IMG/VR virus record: IMGVR_UViG_3300046171_000096
Location: 1 to 36,590 of that record
Strand: one strand, 5' to 3'
Origin: a virus
Length of the DNA stretch: 36,590 nucleotides
This document shows positions 29,850-36,590 of this stretch, piece after piece. The notes under the pieces were generated by a model. The model ran no database searches and was not told the origin of the DNA. It saw nothing but the letters and a program-made list of their open reading frames with translations. The first letter of the stretch is position 1; each line of letters begins with the position of its first letter. The position numbers and the translations under genes were made by a program.

Positions 29850-31535
29850 CTATTGAGTATAGTCACCACGTTTGTACTTCTTATATTGTAAGGGGTCTTC
29901 TTTCTTGATTCTTTCTTGTTCAGCTTTCTGGAATAATTTTTTAGCTACAGCAGCAGTACCAAGAGCAGCTAATGTGCCACCAAGAATTATAGCTGGTTCT
30001 TTTAATCCGGGATTCCTTGCAAATGCATCTTGGAACTTTGCTCCTGCTTTACCAAGGTTTCTTGTGGCATATTGTTTCGTTGCATCAACTGTTGAATCTA
30101 TTTCTCTTTGTACTCTAACTTTCTCATCACCTGCAAATTGTCCAGGACTTCTACTATCACCAAGACCAGACAATCCAGGGATATTTAATTGATCTCCTTT
30201 TTTATCAATATCCTTTATAGCTATATCAATACCAGCTCTTTCCTGTCTCAGATCTTTTAATTTTTCTTGTAACTTAGTTGCAGGCATTCTGACTTTAGTA
30301 TCTTCTCCTGGTCTAGGAGCAAAAAATCTAGGTGATCCATCATCATTGATAGCACCTTTAGTTCCAACTTTAGGAATATATCCAGATACTCTTTCTGCCC
30401 CTTGTTCTCTTCTATTCTCAGGAATATTCTGTAATGGACCTTGTGGCATCTTTTGACCAGCTCTTCTAAATCTTTCTGATACTTCTGCATGAGTTTGCAT
30501 CCCTGTTCCCTGACTTGTATCAGGTGTTATATCAGAAGCCATGACAGGTTGCATGTTACTAAGTCCAAGACCTTTAGGATCTAAGAATTTTTTAGCAGCT
30601 GCTATAGTCCCTACACCAGCACCAATTCCAAGTACTGAACTAGCTGTTATAGGAGCCCCCTTAACTCTGATTTCTGGATCATTTAATCCACGGGCTGTTC
30701 CTTTTACAAGTCCACCAAATGCAGTGAATGTCTGTTTATCTCGATCTATATCTATACGATTACCAGCTTCTGGTTTACGATTTACATAACGTCTATAGTC
30801 TGCAATAGTTGATGGCATAACATCAGGACGTTCTTTTATAAATTCTTTAAAGGGTAACATCTGACTTCTCTGGAATGTATATGTTCTAAGTGCCCCTTCT
30901 TCTATTATGTTTCTTGGTGTTCTACCTGTAGGGTCTTCATCTTTAGAAACAGGTGCTACTGCTTTATAACCTTTTGGTCTAAATCCATCTAAGGGTGATC
31001 CTAATTGTCCTGACAATGTTGCGTAAAGTAAAGGTACACCAGCTGCCACAGCAGCTTTAGCTACTGGACTTTCTAAGCCTGTGTACTTACTGGCAGATAC
31101 TCCTGCATCACTTGCCATGCGATGTGGATTTGTATATTTATTAAAATTTAATTGAGCCTGTTTAGTGAGTAAAGTATTACCTGCAACATCTGCTATAACT
31201 TTATCTGCTGGAAAAGTTTCTTTTATTGCTTTCCCTGCTTGTTTTATTGGTTCATCAGAAAAACGTATATCATCAATTTTCTGCTGTCTCATTTCTGCAG
31301 CGAATTTTCTTTGATCTGGAGATGTTTTTGCTCCATACATCTGAGTATTAAATCTACTTTGCCACAAATTATTACCTAAACGCTCACCTGTTCTATTAGC
31401 AACTTCTGTTGCAGTCTTTAGACCTTCAGCAACTTTACCAGGGATATTACTTTCTTCAACTACTTTTTGAATAGGGTCTGTAAATTGTTTTAAAAACTCT
31501 AAACTATTCGAAAAAGGGTTACGAATTTCTGCCAT
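29850..31535 (-). CDS. Large internal virion protein with hydrophobic segments
   Basis: 561 residues. Charged helices (EMRQQKIDDIRFSDEPIKQA) are interspersed with three Gly/Ala-rich hydrophobic segments: AAVAAGVPLLYATLSGQLGS near residue 165, SSVLGIGAGVGTIAAAKKF near 300 and ILGGTLAALGTAAVAKKLFQ near 525. A central coiled coil (TKLQEKLKDLRQERAGIDIA) is present. The end is basic (KKYKRGDYTQ). The mix of helices and membrane-active segments is typical of ejected podoviral core proteins. It lies 3 bases from the zipper gene and 4 from the 310-residue gene. No enzymatic motif seen. Confidence 0.55.
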   Translation of the reverse strand: MAEIRNPFSNSLEFLKQFTDPIQKVVEESNIPGKVAEGLKTATEVANRTGERLGNNLWQSRFNTQMYGAKTSPDQRKFAAEMRQQKIDDIRFSDEPIKQAGKAIKETFPADKVIADVAGNTLLTKQAQLNFNKYTNPHRMASDAGVSASKYTGLESPVAKAAVAAGVPLLYATLSGQLGSPLDGFRPKGYKAVAPVSKDEDPTGRTPRNIIEEGALRTYTFQRSQMLPFKEFIKERPDVMPSTIADYRRYVNRKPEAGNRIDIDRDKQTFTAFGGLVKGTARGLNDPEIRVKGAPITASSVLGIGAGVGTIAAAKKFLDPKGLGLSNMQPVMASDITPDTSQGTGMQTHAEVSERFRRAGQKMPQGPLQNIPENRREQGAERVSGYIPKVGTKGAINDDGSPRFFAPRPGEDTKVRMPATKLQEKLKDLRQERAGIDIAIKDIDKKGDQLNIPGLSGLGDSRSPGQFAGDEKVRVQREIDSTVDATKQYATRNLGKAGAKFQDAFARNPGLKEPAIILGGTLAALGTAAVAKKLFQKAEQERIKKEDPLQYKKYKRGDYTQ

Positions 31536-31539
31536 TCAT

Positions 31540-32472
31540 CTAGTAACTAGTTGATCTCATCATGCTTTGAGCAAGACTGGCTAAAGTTTGATTATTTGAA
31601 TCGGGGCTCATATGCATCACTGTACTGGGCATTTTTTCTATCTGAGCCATCTTCAATCTATATTCATACTTCTCTCTTTCTGATAATGCTTCTCTTGCTT
31701 GTACTCCAGATAGATCTGTAGTTGATGGTCTTACTACTTGAGCTGATTCAGGTTCTGCAGTGAACTTAGTTGCACCAGTAGGAGTAGTTGGTCCCTCACC
31801 AAATTCTACAGGATAATCCTGTTTACCAGGGAGGAATGCATCTGTTGCTTTTGCTCCAGCTATCTGACCTGCTACTTGTCCACCAAATGTAGCGATTGAT
31901 GGATTAACTCCTCCAGCCATTAAACCAGCAGATACTGGCATACCAATACCCTGACTTACTCCCTGACGTAAAAAGCTTTCTCCTAAACCTGATCTTGGTT
32001 GTTGTCCCATTATACGAGGAACTAGTTGTTCAGCTGCAACACCAATTCCTGTTTGCACTGCATAAGGACTAGATGCCATTCTACCTAGATTTCTTACTCC
32101 CTCAGCACCAGCTTCTCCTCCTACTTTTGCTCCCACACCAACTGCAGCTTCTCCTACTTTTCCTGCTGCTTTACTAGTTGCATCTCCTACGAATCTTGCT
32201 CCGGCTTTTATAGTTTCAGGTCCTTTCATTACTCCTTTTCCTACAGCTGTTAAGTCATCACCTAATGCTGAAGCTAATTCACCTCTTCGTTGATAAAGTT
32301 CTTTTCCTGTAGATTTAGCATACTGACCAACTTGTTTTCCTATATTGCCAGCTTGTTGAGTAACTCTTTTCACTCCTTCTTTAGCAAAGAAGTCACTGAG
32401 TTTCTGACCAGCCATTGTGATTCCTTTCTTGGCTGCTTCTACTCCTGCTTTTCCAATGAAACTACTTGTCAT
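31540..32472 (-). CDS. Ala/Gly-rich internal virion protein
   Basis: 310 residues. The first ~140 form amphipathic, Lys/Gly/Ala-rich helices (VGQYAKSTGKELYQRRGELA, AGKVGEAAVGVGAKVGGEAG). A hydrophobic middle follows (GMPVSAGLMAGGVNPSIATF, GQVAGQIAGAKATD). The C-terminal 80 residues are polar with a helical YEYRLKMAQIEKMPSTVMHM. No domain recognised. Its ATG overlaps the 138-residue gene's stop (ATGA). Probable ejected protein, by composition and neighbours. Confidence 0.5.
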   Translation of the reverse strand: MTSSFIGKAGVEAAKKGITMAGQKLSDFFAKEGVKRVTQQAGNIGKQVGQYAKSTGKELYQRRGELASALGDDLTAVGKGVMKGPETIKAGARFVGDATSKAAGKVGEAAVGVGAKVGGEAGAEGVRNLGRMASSPYAVQTGIGVAAEQLVPRIMGQQPRSGLGESFLRQGVSQGIGMPVSAGLMAGGVNPSIATFGGQVAGQIAGAKATDAFLPGKQDYPVEFGEGPTTPTGATKFTAEPESAQVVRPSTTDLSGVQAREALSEREKYEYRLKMAQIEKMPSTVMHMSPDSNNQTLASLAQSMMRSTSY

Positions 32473-32885
32473 GTTATTTTTAATCCATCTGTTGGGAATT
32501 GACCATTAACTGGTGCATCTTTCGGGTTACCTGTCATATATTCTAAGATACCCTCTCTGCTAGGCTTCTCATCTTCATTAACTAATATTGAATTTCTAAA
32601 CTTAGTTAAGAAAGCATCTGACTTAACTTGTTGACTGGGATCATTGAATTGCCCCATGTTATCTGCTTGTGTGATTAGATTTTTTCTAACAACTTCTGCT
32701 CTTTGATCATCAAACTGTCCAGGTGATTCTTTGGTATAAAGTTTGTTTGTATCTCTCATCTTTGCTACAAACTTATTTGTAAAGTCTGTATTAGTTCTGC
32801 CAGAAAAATCTATATTATTATCTATGGCTTCACCCTTCCTAACCAGTTGATCTCTACGACTTAGTTTGTAATCGAATACTGACAT
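32469..32885 (-). CDS. Unrecognised virion-block protein
   Basis: 138 residues, charged and soluble: DYKLSRRDQLVRKGEAIDNN, then NTDFTNKFVAKMRDTNKLYT and an end in DAPVNGQFPTDGLKIT. No membrane segment, coiled coil or motif. Translational coupling with the Ala/Gly-rich gene (ATGA) and 2-base spacing to the upstream gene suggest the same assembly pathway. Unknown function. Confidence 0.5.
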   Translation of the reverse strand: MSVFDYKLSRRDQLVRKGEAIDNNIDFSGRTNTDFTNKFVAKMRDTNKLYTKESPGQFDDQRAEVVRKNLITQADNMGQFNDPSQQVKSDAFLTKFRNSILVNEDEKPSREGILEYMTGNPKDAPVNGQFPTDGLKIT

Positions 32886-32887
32886 AG

Positions 32888-33082
32888 TTATTTCTTTTTA
32901 CGTTTACGTAGTTTACTTAAAGTTTTAGCTAGGTTAGCCTGACGGACTGTACGAGTATCATACTCATCTGGATTAGATGTTACCTTTGATGCAAACTCTT
33001 TTACATCCATCCCCCTTTTCTCTGCTTTCTTAGTAAAAGCACCAGGGCGTTTGATAGCATCTTTAATCCATTTATCAGCCAT
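32888..33082 (-). CDS. Small basic conserved viral protein
   Basis: 64 residues, lysine/arginine-rich. The sequence DKWIKDAIKRPGAFTKKAEK, then GMDVKEFASKVTSNPDEYDT and TVRQANLAKTLSKLRKRKKK follows the 'K-W-I-x-x-A-I-K-R/K-P-G-A-x-T-K-K-A ... M-x-V-x-E-F-A-x-K-V ... T-V-R-Q-A-x-L-A-x-T-L' pattern that I recognise from many marine phages and some giant viruses. Function unknown; the pattern is strongly conserved and nucleic-acid binding would fit its charge. It lies 26 bases from the upstream gene. Confidence 0.65.
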   Translation of the reverse strand: MADKWIKDAIKRPGAFTKKAEKRGMDVKEFASKVTSNPDEYDTRTVRQANLAKTLSKLRKRKKK

Positions 33083-33108
33083 TGGATAAATCTATTTTAA
33101 CAGTAGCC

Positions 33109-33294
33109 TTATTCAAATAAAGCTTTTTCTAGTTGTGCAACTAGTAGGTCATCTACTTTGTTACCACTCTTAGCAGCAGCTTTTTTTAGTAATGCTATTA
33201 CAAATTTCTTTAGAAGATCATCTAAGTCTTCTGGGATTTTATCAACAGCTTTGTTTATAACGTTGATTGCGATTGGTAATAAAAATTTAGTCAT
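33109..33294 (-). CDS. Small amphipathic helical protein
   Basis: 61 residues, entirely helical, with an N-terminal hydrophobic stretch (TKFLLPIAINVINKAVDKIP) and two amphipathic helices (DLDDLLKKFVIALLKKAAAK, VDDLLVAQLEKALFE). Similar short 'L-P-x-A-x-x-V-I-N-K-A-x-D-K-I-P' proteins occur in other phages as hypotheticals. It could be membrane-associated. Function unknown. Confidence 0.5.
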   Translation of the reverse strand: MTKFLLPIAINVINKAVDKIPEDLDDLLKKFVIALLKKAAAKSGNKVDDLLVAQLEKALFE

Positions 33295-33318
33295 AATTTT
33301 ATGTTCTTGAATTTAATT

Positions 33319-36288
33319 CTAACCTCCCTGTTGTCTTCTTTTCTCTGACATTCTTTTTGCTATTAATGCATTTACATCTAATGCTCTTCCTATACCTTCT
33401 TCACTTGTTATACCTGAACTACTTGTTGATTCTGGTGCATTTGATTTTTGTATGGGAATACCACCAATTACTCTTTTGCCTTTATTTCTCATAGTTTTAA
33501 TCATATCTTTAGTTCCAGCTCCTCCAGGGAAAGCAATTAAGACATCTCCTTCTGCAGCCATATCTGCATTACGTATTGGACCAGCTGCTTTTCCATATTC
33601 ATTCCAATCTGCTTTAAATCTTTGTATACCTAATTTATTTTCACTAGCATAGCGTTCTCCTAAATTATCAGCTCCTTTGGCTCCTCCAGAAATAATATTT
33701 ATTTCTGTGCCAGGTTTTAAAGTTGATCTAAAATTATCTAACTTAGTTTTTACAGCTTCATAATCAGAATAATCTCTACCTCCAGCTACTATGACATTTA
33801 GTGGTCTGCTTTCAGATTTTTCTTTAGCAGCCTGTCTAAGTTCTCCTGTAGGATCTTTTTGATTTAAATAATTTTGAACACGTTGTTTAACTGTAGTTGG
33901 ATCTCCTGTTTTGTAAATCTCTTGAATCTCACCAGCTATGCCAGTAGGTTTAGATCCTGCTGTCATATCTCCAACAGTAACTTCTCTAAGATCTCCATCT
34001 CTATCTTTTATAAGCTTAGTGCCAGGTTGTTGTAAAGAGAATCCCCCTTGTTTACCTGTTTCTACTTCTTCTGGAAAATCGAGCCCACCAGTATCTATTA
34101 CTCGTTTAGTATCTTGTTTTCTTTCAATATCTGGAATAACTTTAACTTCAAGTTGAGGATCTAATTTATTAAATCCACCTGTTGTTAAATCATCTCTTTG
34201 TTGTACATCTACTTTGTAACCTGTACCTCTTTCTTTTCCAAAGTTTTGTAAGGTTCTAGGAACTGATAAGTTACGTATATTCTCATCTGTTTTTCTTGTG
34301 ATGCCAGGGATTCTAGATTTTTGTTTAGCATAACTACCACGTAATTTATTTAACTCAGTTTCAACACGTTCTACCCCTGCTATGTTACCATCTTCTCTTA
34401 AACTATTTTGTAAATCTTTTAGTGCTTGTCCTCTTCGATTAATTGCCATCATATTATTTTTAGCTTCCATTTTTATCTTTCCTCTATAGTCTTTTTCTTG
34501 TTGTATTCTTTCATCTAATCTTTTTGCAGTAGGACCAAATGCAGCTGGTCTTTCAATGTCTGCTCTATCAATATTTTCACCACCTATTCTTACTGTTGTC
34601 TTACTTGGATCTTGCATGATTTCATCAAAGTCAGCACCCAATTGTATGTTCTGTTTTAGTTTAGTAAATTCAGGTCCAAAGTCAGCTGCTCTATCTCCTA
34701 TCATTACTGCTGTCATTTGATCAGCATGACTACGAGCTAATCTAGGACTATTTTTATATATTAATCCAGATTTTAATCTGTCACCAAGAATTTCAGCTTG
34801 TTTTGGACTTACATTACCAGATATTAAATTTTCCATATTTTCTAAACGTAAATTATTTATTCTTGATTCCATATCATCTTGTTGTGGAATTCCTGTGCTA
34901 AATTTTCCAGGCATTACTGTTCCACTAGATACTGGACCTTCAGAGAATTGATCTTCTATAAACTCTCTTGTGTTCTGTCCTTGTTGTAACATTTGTCCTT
35001 TAACTTCTTCACCAGTTCCAACATCACTGGCAGCAGCAAATATATCTTCTTTAGGTTCTATTCTTGGTAATTTTGTAACTGCTAAAGATGGATTTCTTTC
35101 TTGTAACTTTCCAACTGGTGTTGTAGGAGCTGTTTCTATACCTGCTCCAGTTCTTCGTTGACCTGTAGTTGTAACTCCTGTTATTTGTACTGGACCACTT
35201 ACATTCCCTACTTCTGGTCTTCCTGGTAATAGTTTTTGTTCATCAGTTTTCTGAAGTATATTTCTTGCATCGTCTAAAACATTATCAACTTCCATCTTTG
35301 TAAGATGTTGATCTGTCAATGTAGATCCGCCAACTTCCCCTGCACTGGTAGGAATTACATTTGTGGTATTTCCAGTACCAAGTTGTACTAAAGCACTCCC
35401 TTGTTGTACACTTTCGGGGAGTATTATTTTTGGTCCAGGTTTTACAAGATTTATAAGCTCATCTACTTGTGCTGGTATCTGTGAAGCTATCTTTAATTCA
35501 CCAAGAGCTTTTCTATATGGAGTTTGTGGTCCTACAGCAGGATCTAAATCATATCCAGCAAACTTACGACCTGTTATTGTTGCATCTTCATCAGTTCTTC
35601 CTCTTACATTAGAATTTACATAGCCAAGATCAAAGTCTCTAGCTTTTCCTGCTTCTCTTATGAGTGATTGTTTTGTTCTTGCAGCATCTTCTGGATTTAA
35701 ATTACTAAGATATTTTCCATATGTACGATCAACTCTTTGTTCTAGATTACTAATATCTCCATAAGGATCTTCTTTACTAATAGAACCTTCTGTAAAAGAA
35801 GTTTTACCTTGAACTATAGGTGTAAAACTATCTTTCTCAGGAGTTACTTCTACTGTGACTTGAGTTTTCTGAGCTGGAGCTGTATTTGACTGTTGTACTG
35901 AAGGATCTGGAGTTACATCACCATATGCATCGACAATATCTACATCAACATCTTTTGGACGGGCAAAATTACTTAAAAAGTCATCTGCTTTAGTTCTTGT
36001 AGCAGCAGCAGCCTTTTTTACTGTGTTTTGAACACGTTCATCTCTACCAGCAGCTACCGCAGCAGCAATTCCACCAGCAATTAATGCTCCTTTAGCTATT
36101 TTTTTACCTAAATCTCCTTCTTTTTTTGGTTCTTCAGCTTCTTTTCCCTCTAGCATCCCTTCTTTACCCAAATTCTGGATAAAATTATGTACTTCAGGAC
36201 CCTTTTGGGCTCTTTCTTTAGGAGTGGAAGGATACTTATTACCTGTTAACCTTGCCCAGAGTGAAAAATCGTTCGGAGATATGACCAT
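33319..36288 (-). CDS. Large putative internal virion protein with C-terminal SLOG domain
   Basis: 989 residues, the largest gene here and first of the internal virion block. A hydrophobic segment (KGALIAGGIAAAVAAGRDER) lies near residue 70. A long, mostly disordered or helical region with two near-copies of a helix (e.g. KRLDERIQQEKDYRGKIKME) occupies ~90-820. Residues 828-941 form a clear SLOG (DUF2493/YspA-like) domain: NVIVAGGRDYSDYE, ISGGAKGADNLGERYA, GPIRNADM and FPGGAGTKDM, i.e. a Rossmann-type nucleotide-binding site with its G-G, G-G-A-x-G-A-D and P-G-G-x-G-T loops. A 48-residue basic tail follows. SLOG proteins bind nucleotides or ADP-ribose-like ligands. The virion role comes from neighbours and composition. 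Confidence 0.65.
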   Translation of the reverse strand: MVISPNDFSLWARLTGNKYPSTPKERAQKGPEVHNFIQNLGKEGMLEGKEAEEPKKEGDLGKKIAKGALIAGGIAAAVAAGRDERVQNTVKKAAAATRTKADDFLSNFARPKDVDVDIVDAYGDVTPDPSVQQSNTAPAQKTQVTVEVTPEKDSFTPIVQGKTSFTEGSISKEDPYGDISNLEQRVDRTYGKYLSNLNPEDAARTKQSLIREAGKARDFDLGYVNSNVRGRTDEDATITGRKFAGYDLDPAVGPQTPYRKALGELKIASQIPAQVDELINLVKPGPKIILPESVQQGSALVQLGTGNTTNVIPTSAGEVGGSTLTDQHLTKMEVDNVLDDARNILQKTDEQKLLPGRPEVGNVSGPVQITGVTTTGQRRTGAGIETAPTTPVGKLQERNPSLAVTKLPRIEPKEDIFAAASDVGTGEEVKGQMLQQGQNTREFIEDQFSEGPVSSGTVMPGKFSTGIPQQDDMESRINNLRLENMENLISGNVSPKQAEILGDRLKSGLIYKNSPRLARSHADQMTAVMIGDRAADFGPEFTKLKQNIQLGADFDEIMQDPSKTTVRIGGENIDRADIERPAAFGPTAKRLDERIQQEKDYRGKIKMEAKNNMMAINRRGQALKDLQNSLREDGNIAGVERVETELNKLRGSYAKQKSRIPGITRKTDENIRNLSVPRTLQNFGKERGTGYKVDVQQRDDLTTGGFNKLDPQLEVKVIPDIERKQDTKRVIDTGGLDFPEEVETGKQGGFSLQQPGTKLIKDRDGDLREVTVGDMTAGSKPTGIAGEIQEIYKTGDPTTVKQRVQNYLNQKDPTGELRQAAKEKSESRPLNVIVAGGRDYSDYEAVKTKLDNFRSTLKPGTEINIISGGAKGADNLGERYASENKLGIQRFKADWNEYGKAAGPIRNADMAAEGDVLIAFPGGAGTKDMIKTMRNKGKRVIGGIPIQKSNAPESTSSSGITSEEGIGRALDVNALIAKRMSEKRRQQGG

Positions 36289-36590
36289 TTATCGGTAAAT
36301 GTCTTTGATATAAAGATTTTAAGTGGACTCAACCTATGATTCACCCCCAAAAAGACCGTTGAGGGACCCTAATTGGGGTAAAAAATAGTGGAGACATCTG
36401 GTGTAATACCTACGCAGCGACGTCTGCGAGGAAAAAAAAAGAATTAATACCTTACCTGCTTCGTTTAGGAGTGTACAGACTAGGGATTAATTCCAAGTGA
36501 AATTAGTATATATTTCGCCTTAAATCAGTGTATTTACCCCTGATTTCCCTCCAAATTACTTATAGAAGAGGGTCTGCCGCCCGATCTCGC
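36289..36590. other. Gene-free region upstream of the 989-residue gene
   Basis: 302 bases with no convincing frame on either strand. It holds a terminator-like inverted repeat with A9/T9 (described separately), a small CGCAG/CTGCG hairpin near 36414-36429, and a possible weak minus-strand promoter (TTGAGT, 16 bases, TATCAA, around 36307-36334) for the internal virion block. The last 20 bases are GC-rich. The assignment of control signals is tentative. Confidence 0.5.
36432..36493 (-). terminator. Terminator-like long inverted repeat with T9
   Basis: On the minus strand GAATTAATCCC (36493-36483) pairs with GGTATTAATTC (36451-36441) through ten of eleven positions. The second arm is followed immediately by nine Ts (36440-36432). 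The loop is 31 bases and the stem AT-rich, so it is weaker than the other terminators. It would end transcription entering from beyond the right edge before the 989-residue gene. Confidence 0.45.

Noticed and set aside
1-36590. tRNA genes, insertion sequences and attachment sites
   Set aside because: I looked in all non-coding gaps and saw no cloverleaf, transposase, integrase or flanking direct repeat. The gaps are mostly below 80 bases.

Overview
The window is part of the genome of a tailed marine cyanophage. The decisive markers are a complete photosystem II D1 gene (psbA, 361 codons, 16985-18070) followed by a 35-codon high-light-inducible gene (hli, 18094-18201). Both sit next to phage packaging and head genes in AT-rich DNA. 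A host of the Prochlorococcus/Synechococcus type is inferred from these two genes. Almost everything else lies on the minus strand and codes for virion proteins. No replication, RNA polymerase, integrase or lysis enzyme gene is visible. I see no T4-type gp23, sheath or tape measure, and no obvious T7-type core. A run of Gly/Ala-rich and coiled-coil 'internal virion' proteins and a capsid protein resembling the N4-gp56 family suggest a podovirus-like particle, but the lineage is undetermined.

Layout, read along the minus strand from the right edge. A gene-free leader with a terminator-like hairpin (36289-36590) precedes a putative internal/ejected virion protein block (36288 to 27511). Its first gene encodes 989 residues with a C-terminal SLOG-type nucleotide-binding domain, and its last gene is an 11-residue-repeat coiled coil. 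Packaging follows: a candidate small terminase, the large terminase, an AbrB-like protein and the portal. The portal 3' end is overprinted for 527 bases by a P/Q-rich, scaffold-like gene. Small head-associated genes follow, then a string of very small overlapping minus-strand genes (21039 to 18504), several of them familiar cyanophage or environmental-virus families. Next comes the plus-strand psbA-hli cassette with its own terminator.

Upstream of psbA and divergent from it is the capsid operon (major capsid protein plus a 277-residue partner), closed by a strong minus-strand terminator at 14622-14647. A connector/tail block (14565 to 9709) contains an apparent +1 frameshift and a SWIM-like zinc motif. 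Two plus-strand genes, a membrane-anchored coiled coil and an Fe(II)/2-oxoglutarate oxygenase-like protein, interrupt the block at 8963-9743. From 8886 to the left edge are tail fibre and receptor-binding genes (repeats, LamG, SPRY) with two tail-assembly-chaperone-like genes.

Main points for a second look: the portal/scaffold-like overprint with its GC jump; the SLOG domain fused to a putative internal virion protein; the +1 frameshift at a TTTT run near 13026; a 25-codon leader ORF with a strong SD under a hairpin directly before an SD-less psbA; and the hendecad repeat protein.
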